Positions 49,563 through 63,300 of a stretch of 64,000 nucleotides of DNA are shown here, piece by piece (positions within the stretch are counted from its first letter, which is position 1; the number at the start of each line of letters is the position of its first letter). The DNA comes from Mactra quadrangularis (taxonomy: Eukaryota; Mollusca; Bivalvia; Venerida; Mactridae), in assembly GCA_025267735.1 (NCBI GenBank), contig CM046294.1:38935570-38999569 (forward strand), in the 5' to 3' direction. Both the position numbers and the translations under genes were made by a program. The notes under the pieces are model-generated. The model ran no database searches, was not told where the DNA came from, and worked only from the letters and a program-made list of their open reading frames with translations.

Positions 49563-50810
49563 ACTGATGTATACTCATTGAAATGTATTTTATATTATTT
49601 TCTATAATTATTTTAAGTAAAAATTAAGTTTAGATATTTAAAATGTTTAATCCCCAAGCCATTGTTTGTAACATAATATGTAAGAAGTCGAAGTCAATTA
49701 TGTTATATTTTTACACTTTTTCAAACAATACTATTATTTATGATTATGTCAATCAAGCTTACTTTGTAAATGTTTGATAATTTCCTGACCGACATCTGAT
49801 GGCTTCGTGGATTAAGTTGCTACTCAATATTATACCTTTATTATGCAATTCTAATGTTAAAATCTTAATATTTCTCAGTTCTGGCAGTAATTACTTCAGT
49901 ATTTATATTTTTAACTTCTTATTTTTATTGGCTTCAAGCCCTTACACAATTTCATTGGTCAATAATAATTGCCCCACCCCTTTACATACTTTTCTATAAA
50001 TACTAAAAAATATTATTTACAAGATATCATGAATTAAGATAAAAAAAATTAAGAAATATTAATCATAACTACGTGTACGTCTAAGAATATACGTTGTGTA
50101 TAAAACTAGGAATAGACATTTGTTGTCAACTTTCGTAGAACTTATTGTTAAATAACTTAGTGGACATTAGTCTATTTGTGACATTGTTATTGTTGGACTC
50201 TGTGATTGTATACGTTATAACAGAATAAATTATTATATATTTTACTACAGGATCTTTGTGATCTATTAACTTTAATTTATATACATTAACTGGAAGCTGT
50301 GAGTCATCGAGATTAATAGCGCTAAATATAGCCTCACAACAATAACAACAAACTATCAAGAAGTGAGACTTACCGACATCAAATCAACGCATACATATAC
50401 AAATTAATAACGTCGCACTGGGTCGAGCTGCCGGCTAAAGATTAGGTAGGCCGACCCCAAGAAATAATTTATCGAAGGTGTGATAAGTGTGTGAGATCCA
50501 TGATAACGCGATGCCAATTGGTTCTCGACAGCCATGAAGGTCACACTCGTTATAAGAGAGAGAATCGTAGATACATTTACTCGAATGCCACTATCATTTT
50601 ACAACATTCACTTTGTCACGGAGCTCCCAGTCCTTCTTTGTTACTTTGACTTTTTCACACACTATGATGTTTTGGTAATTGTTTGTTAGATTTTGAAATC
50701 TCGGCGCGGTACAAAATGCGCTACAGACCAGAGTTACTGAACGAATTATACAAATGCGCATTTAATTAATATGGTAGCTTTTGATTAGCATCTATACCTG
50801 CAGCGTGTTT
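49563..50810. other. Non-coding stretch
   Basis: A+T-rich up to 50.4 kb, then a somewhat less A+T-rich patch (50.4-50.7 kb). No domain, splice pattern or repeat relationship was recognised. Confidence 0.35.
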
Positions 50811-50819
50811 AATTACCCT

Positions 50820-51010
50820 TAACGTTCTGAAACGTTTCGTAAAGTTAGGGTCGGGACAACTTAACCCATAGACAACTCCAGAGAAAACTTAATACCATAC
50901 TTACGGGTTGAGTTGTTCCAACTTTGGATTGAGTACTTCATGAGCTCTACGGGTTGAGTTGTTCCGTATCCGTAACGTTTGCTAACAGTCGTAACTGAAC
51001 ACGCTGCTGG
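50820..51010. mobile_element. MITE family 2, copy 2
   Basis: GGGTTGAGTTGTTCC repeated twice, AACTTAACCC on the other side, then CCGTAACG...CAGTCGTAACTGAACACGCTGCTG, which is the mirror of the left end at 21472. The opposite terminus is unclear. Confidence 0.45.
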
Positions 51011-51189
51011 TGTAATATACTTATAGTAACTATTCTTTGGGGTGCACTGAATGCAGTTGTTTGTAAGTAATGGATTTTTTACTATTGATATTACATTACG
51101 GAATAATCATTAGTCAGTCAATAATTTAGCTGATTATTCGACTAAATATTTTGAACCGATTCCCAACACCAATCATGACCAAACTCTAC

Positions 51190-51275
51190 TACGTTATACA
51201 TGTTGGTCTTGTCTGGGATTCGAATTAACGATATCTGGGTTCACAGTACGATGCGCTACTGACCCAACCGTAAAG
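51190..51275 (-). mobile_element. tRNA-like SINE fragment
   Basis: On the minus strand GGTCAGTAGCGCATCGTACT resembles a tRNA A-box/anticodon-arm region and TTCGAATCCCAGAC a B-box. Only this head is recognisable. Confidence 0.35.
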
Positions 51276-51441
51276 TTGGGTATCGCCAGCTAGTTTGTAT
51301 CACGATACTTAGCACGATAGTAACATTGTATCACGATATGTATCACAATAGTGTATATGTTATATGCAAAATGGTTGGAAGGAGACAAAAGCAAACGAAC
51401 TACTTTCCGAAATGGTAATTTAATTGCACTCGTATTAACTG

Positions 51442-51954
51442 TAGGGCTGTCACGATATACCGGTATACCGATATGTTGCAATACACAGCTGCGATAATAC
51501 GTACTGCGGTACGAATTTAACGTACCGGTATTTTTCGATAATTTTAATTTCATTGGAAAAAGTCTTCTCTCCGCAAAATGAAAGTAACAAAACGTTTTTC
51601 CATAATTCATTCAACCTAAGCTTAAGTTACAAGAATTTATCCGATTTGGGCGCTTTAGATTGGCTGGACGGAACTGTTGTATAACATGTCGTAGAATCAA
51701 ATACTTCGGGACATGAATTTGTGAACAAAGCATGACGTCCAGGAACTTAATTGCTAGGATGTTCTGCAGCTAAGGGTGTGATTGTTTCCTTCAATGTAAG
51801 CTAGATTTTATCAGTAGCTGCATGTAAGAATTGCAATGTTACTGTTAAATACAACGAATCTAAAACCCACAAAATATCGTAGTTTGTATCGCGATACGGT
51901 GCTAGCGTATTGCAATATATCCCGATACGCTTCTAGCGTATCGTGATAACCCTA
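51442..51954. mobile_element. hAT-like non-autonomous element
   Basis: Left end TAGGGCTGTCACGATATACC, right end in reverse complement TTAGGGTTATCACGATACGC. The eight bases outside each end, ATTAACTG and ATAAATTG, agree at six positions, as expected for an aged 8-bp hAT target duplication. More CACGATA-rich fragments flank it (51295-51350 and 52115-52205). No transposase frame. Confidence 0.6.
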
Positions 51955-52514
51955 ATAAATTGCACAAGTAGGTCAAAAGTTAAAATTTAATGTGTCCTTA
52001 ATAAGAACACAATTCTTTAGAAATACTAGTTCCATTAAAAAATATGATGTTGACATACAACACAAAAAATGTAGTCAGTCTTCATTGTAGCATGATAACA
52101 AGTAACAATCATCATGTATCGATAGTCTGTGATGCTATCACGATACATTTATATCGATATGCTAATGTCACGATACATCGATGTATTGAGACTATCGCCC
52201 CAACACTAGCCAACAGGTTGACGTATTGTTAATATAAAAAAATAAAGTAAAAATAATCTAGTTTTAATTATATTGTATGATATATTTGTGAGGTTGTTTT
52301 TGCAAAATATTTAAGAGGAAAAAAGTAACTATGTATTATTTACCATTTCAAGAATACTTTCTCATATAAACCATCTCTGCATCAATCTGTCTGCGACTTA
52401 ATCAGTTGTATGGTATTAAGAACTTAAATCAACATAACTATACAACTAATAAGTTAAACATTTATAATAGTTGATACCCGAAGTGAATATTAAACAGAAA
52501 CAAATATGTATAAA

Positions 52515-52840
52515 GATGTAATAGTTACCTGTTTGTCCCATTAAAACTCCAAAATATTTTTTATTGAAACGCGTAGTTAAACGAGACAATAATTTGCATG
52601 ATATGGAAAATATAATACTTATGACATAGTCTTAATAAATCGAATAATTGTCTACATGTTATTTATTTAGTGTCAACTAAATATTTTGTTCCGGGTCTGG
52701 ATCAGTGTAAGATTTCCTACAACGGTTAACACTGATTTTACAATCAACTTGTTGTATATTTTTGGGGGAAGGAATGACATGCTAAATATAAACAAAATTT
52801 GAGCATTTGTAAAAAGGAAATAAATGTTTAAACAGTATAA
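52515..52840. repeat. 350-bp duplicated block, copy 2
   Basis: Direct copy of 49015-49375, sharing ATTGAAAC, CATAGTCTTAATAAATCGAA and GTTCCGGGTCTGGATC. A third short trace, in inverted orientation, is CAGACCCGGAAG near 53298. Confidence 0.55.
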
Positions 52841-53577
52841 TGAATAGGCATATACAAATTTTTATAACATGTCTTGACGTATTTATTTTGCAATATTGAT
52901 TTTGTTTTATATACTCGAGTATAAATGTTACGGTGTGTAATAAAGAATTAAAAGTACTTTTAGTAAGCATGCTTGAGTGGTAATGTCATTAAGCTGGTAC
53001 TCATTAGATAGCTAGATTCGCGTTAGTTTTAATCACATCCGAGTTAACCCACCTAGTTACAACTGAGCTGGTAAAATAACGTATACCTTAAAATTTAGAT
53101 TTTAGATGTAATTTGAACTAACATAATATGGTTATGCATACAACTTTTGATTTCATGTTAATTTTAAACATCTTTTTTGCTCTCCAGTTAAAAGTTTACA
53201 GATAATATTTCGTACACATATTTGTTTGACAAAAGAAGATGCGTGACTTACTTGTATGCAGTGTATTATTAACTATTGCAAAAAGTGTAAACCGATTCAG
53301 ACCCGGAAGATATAGTTTAAAACGCTCATAATACATAAACATTTAATTATATTCCTTTCACAAGTTGAGCTCTTTACAAAGAAAATGTATTTTATTTGTA
53401 CCTGTGTGATTTAATTTGCGTCGTATATGTGTATAAGGTTATTGGATTAAATGAACATATTATTCGGAAATTTGATAAGAAAAAAGGTAAAAATATACAT
53501 GTAGTTTTACCTCCTCACGTTGTAAATCTATATCATTAATTAAAGTTTACAATGTGCGTACTCACTTTTTGACATAA

Positions 53578-53892
53578 GCCGCCCGGCTAGCTCTGTCGGT
53601 AACGCACAAGTCTACTGATTGAGGGGTCATCGGTTCGATTTCCGGGCGGGGCATACTTTCGCGGAGCTTGGTCATGAAATAATTTCTACGGCCATTCTCC
53701 CTTCTACCACTGATTCGAAATCATGTAGGACAGTAGTCAGTCACTGGCGAAAGTATGTACTCAGTAGATGGTTTAAAGCTAAATCCAGAGATTTAGTCTT
53801 TCCAGGAACAGTAAGTAGGTGGGCTGACTGCCGTGATATAACCTATAATGTGTTGCTACGGCGTTAAACCCAACACACAAACAAACAAACAA
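53578..53892 (+). mobile_element. tRNA-derived SINE with perfect 14-bp target duplication
   Basis: The head GCCCGGCTAGCTCTGTCGG has an A-box and CGGTTCGATTTCCGGG a B-box. The body contains GGGGCATACTTTCG, ATAATTTCTACGG, CAGTCACTGG and TGTTGCTACGGCGTTAAACC, and the tail is (CAAA)n. ACTTTTTGACATAA occurs at both 53564-53577 and 53893-53906. It is the same family as 28944-29252. The exact duplication indicates a young insertion. Confidence 0.9.
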
Positions 53893-54353
53893 ACTTTTTG
53901 ACATAAAGGTTTAATACCAAAGTGGAATGTTTTAATAAGTTTAATAATGAACTCGCATCACCTTACTTATCTTGTGAGTGGGCAAGCCCATATAATAATT
54001 AACATTTCAACACGCATAGCCAAGAATACGACATGTACTTAGCATCCCATGTTCATCAACATGAACACGTATGTGTGCTACATAAATGCTAAAAATCATG
54101 AAATCGTTTTCAAAGTTCTTTCCATGGACTTATCAGCTAAAAGTTTCAATACTGTTCAGTCTCTATACATGATCCAACAATGTCGACTGCTGTGTAATAG
54201 AACGTAGCTTTGATTCTTTTGTCAATATATTCCTAACAATGTTTAAAGCCAAATAAGCATTTCAATGTGGTTGTTATGCAAACTATTTTCACGTCTCGGA
54301 GATTTTCAAACAAAATGTTTTTTTTAGGCTTGTTTTATTTCAGATTATTGAAC

Positions 54354-54393
54354 ATGAAGGTTAAGACTTTCTTCGGAGTGCTATTGATGACAA
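54354..54393 (+). CDS. Gene C exon 1: signal peptide start
   Basis: MKVKTFFGVLLMT then a GTAAGT donor in phase 1. The leader is completed by I-CAYRC in the next exon. 40 bp, equal in length to gene A exon 1. Confidence 0.75.
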
Positions 54394-57300
54394 GTAAGTG
54401 GCAATCGTTCAAGTATTTAAAAGAGATTAAGAACAAAGTTCAAATTGTAAACGAGTTAGGTACATAAAGCTTGAATTTATGTTTTCATAACATAGAAATA
54501 AGCTATTTGCATATGGATTAAATGTATATGACGTTTTGGTGATGTTATAAGAAGTATGAGGAAGATCGATTAATAAAACTTGTTAATGGCCCAAAAATCA
54601 AAATAAATTCAACAAATTTCCCTCCTGTTTCTGATTAAAAACTAAATTTAGTTACATTCCAGTTACAGATATGTTTGTATCAAATTCTTTCTCCTCTCCC
54701 CTATACGCCATGTTGTTGCACTCATTTGGTCGAAACACCAACCGACATGAATTATTTCTATAACTAATTTTGTAAAACTTTTCCAGTATGCGCATATCGT
54801 TGTCAGTCTTCAAGTTTGGTTGTGGATGTTGTTGAGATACTCAGCACCGATAGCTTCACATTTGTATGTAATGTGCCCCCATCAACAAATTTAACAAGAT
54901 GGACATACCTATCAGGACCTACGGGAACATCTTTGATGAGTTATCAAAATGGACTATGTACAGTATCACCATCTGATTCTTTTCTTAGTGATAGAAGAAG
55001 ATATTCGTATGCATGTAACAGTACCGTACATCAAGTTACGTTGCATTCAGATGGAGTTGGATTAATACATAACCGCATTTTGTCTTGTAAAGATGCATAT
55101 AAATTAACCAGTATCGGGTTTACTTGGATTATTAAATCCGAAACAGGTAATATTTAGAGACATTTTAAACATTATTTTATCATAATTTCGGAACCATAAT
55201 GCTAGAAAATCTTGATGTATTATTCAACTTAAGTTTACAACCGTGATTTCTTTAAATGTCATTGAATTGCATTGACATACTGGATATATATTTAACATAA
55301 AGCCTTGTTCAGCGTATATACCTTGCTATGGAAAATCAACAAAGATGCGCAAATCATTTATATATACATTGTAAAGCTGTTTAATGAAAACGTTAAGTTG
55401 ATGGAAGCAATAGTAATGTATGCTTGTTTGACCTAGCTTTTTCCAATAAACGAGTTTTGTTGTAATGCAGTTTATGTGTATTGACTTTTAGCTGATGGAA
55501 GTTGTAGTTATTGTCAACCAACAATATCATTTGATATAGTAGAAGTCAGCGAGGGAGACAATGCACAATTTGCATGTAGTGTATCTTCTAATGTGTCATA
55601 TGTCAATTGGAACAGAAACATAGGAGCAAACACAGCTGCCATAGCTGTACGGAATGGAAAATGTATAACGTCAAGCAATCTAACATATTTAAACAATGAA
55701 AGTAAATACACCTACTCATGTAGCCACACTGTCTATCAAGTAACACTACTAGATATAACAAGAAGTGAACACAATGACATATACATGTGCACCCCGTCAG
55801 GACAGACAGACGGAACTGGATCAAACTGGATACTTACTGTTGTAAAAGGTAATTATCTTGATACTGTATTTTTAATATGTTTAAATAAAATTGTAAATTA
55901 ATGAGTTCTTTACATTAGATTGTGGGTATATATATTATCAAAGTTATTTTAATTTATGTTTCGTCGTAAAACACACTGTTCTGCACTGTACACTACCGTA
56001 AAATATTCTGTAAAATGCTCCCTTGATTAAAATGTTTCGATTTATTCATGAGCATGTTATGATGAAATTTAGTGCAAGAAATACAGTGCAACAATGTATA
56101 TAGGTTTACATCCACTATATTGTGACTTGTACGAGTGCTATAAGAAGGGAAGCGTGGTCTATGTGAATCGTGAAGTTGTTCTCTTCTGACAGTTTCGTTT
56201 TTAATTCTTATATCAAATAGACTGATTTAAAAAAGCTTTAATTAGCTACCAAGATACGAATTATTTTAAAACTGTAAGTTTAAGTCATCAAACTATGATG
56301 ATACATAACAAAATGGGGTCGTTCGGTTCAATACTTAAATGATTGATTAAAATGATTGATGTCCTCGTTAATGAGAACTTATTTTTTAAACATTTCACCT
56401 ACACGAGTAAAACTCTCCCTTAAGGAATTAATATCTACATACATATGCAAATATGTATCTCTAATTTCAATAAAATTTGATTGATAAAAATAGTTAATAA
56501 CTAACGCTTACTAAAGCAGATATTTGTATTTATATATACATGCATCTATTAAAATTGAAATTTCGTAATTTTGTACTTTTTTCAGCTCCAGTAACATCAG
56601 TTAAAATTATTACACCACCTGATTATCTTGTTAATACAAAAGAAATTACACTATTAGAGTTTACATGTACAACTTCAACAGCAAGACCTACTGCCTCTGT
56701 GTACTGGTATAGACATTCGCGTGAAAATGATAACATCGAATTTCAGATAACGGATAACATTACCTTAACGACTGACTACTATGATTTAAGTGTTACAACC
56801 AGTATACTACGTTTGTTTGTAACTCGACAAGACAATGATACGAAGATATTTTGTAGAGCAAACAATGCAGCAAACACAACTAAGCTGGTTTCAAAAAACA
56901 AAAGACTACTTAATGTTTTATGTAAGTATTATCTTTGTTTCAATATATACATGTACAATGTCTCTGTAGATTAAATAATTACACTCAATTTACAAAACCA
57001 TGTCAAAAAATAATTGAATGTTCTGTCGTATTTCATTACAACGATCTTAGTTAATGTATCAAGTAATGTTCTGTAAAAGAATGGATAAAACATAAAGAAC
57101 ACGAACAAGTACATGAAAGACATTTTCATGAAACTGGCATCCAAGTAAAACAACTTATAACAATTCAATCGTTATCTATCAGTCGTTGGTTCACCAACAC
57201 CGCATTAAACGATTGAGAGAATTTTCATTTTTTGTCATTTAGAATGCTTATTGTTATTTTATCTATGTGGATACTTCTTCCAAATTTATTAGTTTATATT

Positions 57301-60300
57301 AGTGTGAAATGTTGTCTACTTTCTTTAACGCCATCTCGATTTTTTACGCTCAACACCCCCGACATCTATAAGTCATATGTAGCCAACAGAAGTGGTCAAT
57401 ATACCATTCAAACAAACTCATGGCATGATACGTATATTACACATCGAAGTATCAGACCGTATCTTTCTTAAAACCTCCGACTAAGCTTTATAAATGACGA
57501 ATTATAAGTATCTCAAACATGTTTAAACACACGTATTTGTAACAATCACATGTTTTATTAATATGTTGTTAAAAATGATGATCTTCTGTTAAAAATCAAA
57601 TTTTTTGAATATGGTTTTATGATAAAGTTTGTATTAATATATTTTTATTTGCAGATACTTCAGATGATCCGTATATTGTTGAAGGTAGAGAATATCGTGC
57701 GATAGAATACACTAATGGGAACTTATCTTGTAGTGTAAAAGGTGGAAATCCTACACCAACTCTTTCTTGGAGTTGTAATAATTTCTCACCAACACACCAA
57801 TCGACGATCAACTCTAATGGAAATGTCACTTCAACATTAACGTGGAATGTATCAAGGAATCACGACGGAAGATGTACATGTAAATCTCATCAGACAGGAT
57901 TTACAGATATGAGCGTAGGTATATCAATCCTTAGTTAAGCACGATATCGTCTGGAAAATAAACACATTAGTGATAAAAATACCTTGATTTTTTCTGATGA
58001 AAAGTAAACTTGTAAAGTACAGAGGCGTATCAGAGAACATCGATACGTAATCGATAAAGCTATGTAATTGAAAGAGTATGCCCAATTGAAATAATCTACC
58101 TAGGGTCACAAGAAGTTATACAATCTATATTTATAGCTTTGAAAGCAAGTTTTGTTATAAATAATATTAAAATTAATATTAAAAAAAGTTTTTTTTAACT
58201 TTTAATGTTAAAGAAAGGAGATACATGGTAGAATGATTTAATGGTTCTCAGAATCAGGATGTTGTTTATAATTAAACGTTTCATTTTAAATGTGTTATAT
58301 AATGTTTTCATGTTCTCAGATGAGGCAACGATCAAATTATTCTCCATAAAAGATTTTGATTTTACTAAAGTGAATGTTGATGAAAATGGCAAAGTAACTT
58401 TTATTTGTACTGCTGACAGTAATCCAGAAGCTGTGATGACATTGAGACATGAACGTAACATATTGGAGACTGTTACATCAAACATTGTGGAATACAACAT
58501 TGATAAAGCAAGATGTTCAGATGCTGGAACCTACTACTGCTCAGCAACAAATAAATACATTGGTGAAAAGGTTTCTACTCAGAATGTTAAACTATTTGTT
58601 AATTGTAAGTATATGAATGGTATTTTATTATCGTGTACACCATTCTATTCAAATAATTGTTTCACGACCAAATACTCAATTTTTAAAATTGCATTACATA
58701 CATCAAAGTAACATTATTCCATAACAAAAACCTATATCTATGACGAATTTTTCATCCAATGAGACTATTTCAATTCGCACAAACCGATGTTAATCTCAGG
58801 ATTATCAAAGGCGATGGAATTCTACGGACCTATATTTGTAATCATACTTTCATTTATCGTTTATTTCATCTTACAGTCGTTAATATATTTACTAATTAAA
58901 TTGTCTTTGACTTACAAATGATATGTTTACCAGGTGCACCAAGGGCTGCTGGAGAACTGAATACGAATATAACAAGTGCGAAGAATGAATCGAAAACAAT
59001 TACTGTCAATGTCATAGCATTTCCTTCTCCTACGTTTTTATGGAGCCAATTGATGGACTTGACGTGGACTTCACTTGATAACAACAACAAGTTTGTCATA
59101 AGCTCATTAGCTGTCCAGTCCAATCTTACAATACGCACAGTTGATATGGACGATTTTACAAAATATCGAGTGATTGTGAAAAATAAAGTTGGTCAAATGG
59201 AACAAAATTTCACTCTGTCACCATATAGTAAGAAAAAGTTATTATCAAGTAGATGAACCAATTACTGTTTTCTTAGATTAGTCATTAAAATTCTTTATTA
59301 ATATAACACATATTCAGCTGTCTACATACTGTTGTCATGGAGTGTTGTATGATGGCTTTGGTAAATTCATGAAAATGAGCAGGTATCACATTTATGTTCA
59401 AACAATAATCAAGTTTTGCACTAAATCGGTGTTATACAACGGCCGACAATCCACATAAACGTTAAACGTCTTTGTTTTATGTCGTGAAATAAGGGATAAA
59501 TTAGATAAATCTTAAGATACATTATATCCGAGTGTTATGTACTTTACAGGTATACCAGATACTCCTACAGAATTAATACAAATTCAAAGCCATACAACAA
59601 CATCATCAATACAAATTGGATGGAGACCGGGATATAATGGTGGACCGAACCAGACATTTTACATTAAGTTTAAAAAGAATTCAGACACGGCATGGACTTA
59701 TTTCAGTGTTATTGATAGTGGAGAAGAAATCATGGACATTTCATTGAATGGTTTAGTAGAGAACACACTATATGACATTGTCATCTTTGCTTCAAATATA
59801 ATTGGAAACTCATCTGAATCACCAGTGTTACTTGCTTCAACGAAAGGTAATAACAATGTAACGAGGAAAACTATTTTATTAAATATCCTATGTATTAGAA
59901 CTTGCAAAACTGTATTGCCAAAGTGCTGTTATACAATTGATCCTTTATAATGGACAACAACTTGATGTTTTGCTGATTAGTTCCTTCAATTAAAAATCCT
60001 TGATGCAATTCCTGCAACATATGTTATATTTCAGTTACAATTAAAACTATGTTTTAGTTATGCACTACAGGCAAACAGTGCTTTTGCTTTTATATTTAGA
60101 TGTTATCTCATGCGGATTTGTAAGTCTCTTAAATTGGTCAGTCTATCTAAAATAAATTTAATACACATGCCTCAATAACGTCTTCATCTATGACATTTGG
60201 TATTGTTCAAACTCCTGTGTACAGTATTCCGGAAATTAATTTAAATACAGTCCGACTTGGAACTGCATTGTTATGTATTTTTTAATGTGTTATAATAAAT

Positions 60301-63300
60301 TTAAAAAAATATATCAAATACATTTTCAAAATAAAATATAACGCACTATCGACCTCCAAGTATTTTTGACTGCCAAGTAGGGCTGCGGACCGTTGAGCAA
60401 GTGGTGAATCAGTCCTAACAACGATTCATGTGTATCGATTCACCAATCGAACCACGGATCACTTTTTACAGAAATTCATATAGCTGCAGAAGTTTTTTTG
60501 TTTCGATGTACATCAACTTGACATTAAAGTACATAAATTAAAGTTTTCATTTCTAGTGCTGTTTGTTTTCAATATGTATTAAGCTGAAATTTTCTTTTTC
60601 TAACAATAGATTTCGATCCGGCGATTTGGGATGTGACTATTATTTGTACTCGATTTTCTGGTCGGGATTGTGAGTATCAGTATATTCGGGTTCTCGCAAC
60701 AGACATAATGACTAGTTTCTAAAAAGCAAAAAACATTGTTATCATTGAGTGCGAGAATGTTAATTCTTGATGACAAAGCTTATAGCATATGTGAATGATG
60801 TACAAACCTAAATGTTTTTTTTTATTTCTAGCGACGCAAACTAATCTTGGACCATTGATTGGTGGTATTGCTGGTGGTGTTACTGCTTGCTTGGTAATTG
60901 TTATAATTATCATCGTGATTTTAAGAAGATTTACATTGTTCAAAGGTAAATATAGTTTATGCATTATTTCATATGTGTTTTACATCATTCCTCTGTGATA
61001 ATAACCTTGGTCTGATAAGTTTGACATGTATTTTGTGACTTTTCAGTCAGTCACAGTTCAGCAAGTACATGTTTTCAACACAAACATCAGCGTGCTCCAT
61101 CAAATAGTGACCATAATGTAAAATTATACACGTATCCTGCATTTTTGTTTATAATCATATATATGAAATTAAACTTTCTTATTTTAGTTTGTATACTGAT
61201 CGACATATTACTTCTGTGTCATCTGTAAAGTCTGATTGGTTTGCATACGCCATTATCATTTTTGTGTGCAAGAGTCATGTGATCAGCAATAAATACATAT
61301 GTACGAATCATTTTATTTGGCTTGAGCTAAATCTCCTATATTAAAACCAAAACACAAATTTGTGTTCCGATTTTGTGTTTACCAATACAACAAATTGAAC
61401 TTGGTTAGTATTCGTTTTTTCTTAACTGTCAAAACATGAATAATTTCACGGTGACTTCGTGCTCTTAGTCTAACACTCGTGATATTTAGATAGTGTGTAA
61501 TCATTCACCTTGAAATTATTCAAACGTTAACAGTTTAGAAAAAATGGACTTTAATCCTATAGTTCGTGTAAAATATGAACCCTTGCTTATGTAAACAGAA
61601 CAATGAACTTATTCATGAATAGGGAGGCTAATTATGACAATAAAATATTTTGCATTATTAATTTTGAAAGCTTTATGTGTGTCTTGTTGGCGTACTTGAA
61701 AAGTGTCCTAGATATATTACCAGCATGTTTTACGAGGGTGGTTTATCAGCTACATTTATAAACTATACGACCTATATTTTCAAAACTGCACTACCATCGG
61801 GATGGATTGGTTTATTTAAATGTTTACACAAACACGTTTTGTTATTTTGAAGCAAATTTACTTTCGAAATAATGTTGATTGCCTTTAACGCGATTTTTTT
61901 GCCAAATGTTTCCATACTATAGTACTCATCTCAAGATAATTCTACAGCGGTATACTTGTACATTCAGCGAGTACTGTATTTAGAACCCTGATTGTCCATT
62001 ATGCAATCAATACCTAAAATGATTGCTTTTACCATTCACTGGCTAAATAATACGTATTACTCTATATTGCAGAATGTTGGGAGAAAAGATCACGTAAAAA
62101 AAGGTCAGTTTGACTAGCGTTTGTTTTTGTTTTATTTTGTAGTTGTTTTATTAAGCAGTTGATAATACGAACGGTTTGTTAATATTATTAGTGACATTTT
62201 ACGAGTGCAATAAGCTAACGTTTTGGCGTTGGGCTATTTGACGTTAATGTCGCTTAAGAAAATCAAGCTCAAATCTTTGTAACACATCTTTGTTTAACCT
62301 TTGTTTTGGATTTAAATGAGAAACTTAAATTAAATTGCAGTAGTTACTTTTGTATCATTAAATTGTTGTTTCGTTATGACAAACCGTAACCTAAAATAAG
62401 TGTTGTCTATAATTCACATTATTTACTTAACAATATTAGAACTGAGTATGTCAGAACTCTTGCTTATATATTTTAATCTATTAAAGTGACGGAACCAACG
62501 ATTCAGCTGAAGAACATGCCTACTATAATACAGGAAGGTAATTACATTGTTAGCAATAATACGTTTTGTATATTCATGTAAGGTAGACCGTTGAAATGAT
62601 GATTATCAACATAAATGTTAACAAATACTTACCATTTACATCATGTTTTCACAATGCATGCCATGAATGATTGGTCAGAACTGAATCATGACTACGATAC
62701 AATCTCACTATATATACTCATGTGATTGGGGTTATTGTATTTATCAAAGACATTTTATATGTATGTATTTTTAATAGATAATTAGTGACGCATTTTTTAC
62801 ATTACTGACATTATGGAATAAATGCGTTTTTAGGGCATTTCAATTACAAATTATTTACATTACGCGTTGTTACGAAATAGGTTAAATGAGTAAAAATATT
62901 ACTTAATGTAACGTGTGTTTTGGAAATTAAATTTGTAAAAACAAATGTACATGTTTATTTGTTTCATTATTTTTCAATAGACTTGAAAATATTATAAATA
63001 AAAACAACGACGCCACAGCATATGACTTTATCAACTTGAGAAAATTATGTAAATATTCGTTTGCAGATGCAAATATAGTTTAATCTTATACAATCATAAA
63101 CTAGGTAAAAAAACCGCTGTCATTTGGTTTAGTATAAGAAATATATAAAACAATGTTCAATATTTAAAGTTGTTCATTTATATTTCTTGTAGTGTTACAG
63201 ACAGGGACAACAACTCGACTGAAGATGCGACTTCAAACAAACTATATATATTGTACACATGCCATGAACTTATTTAAATCATACTTAAAACCATCATCTG

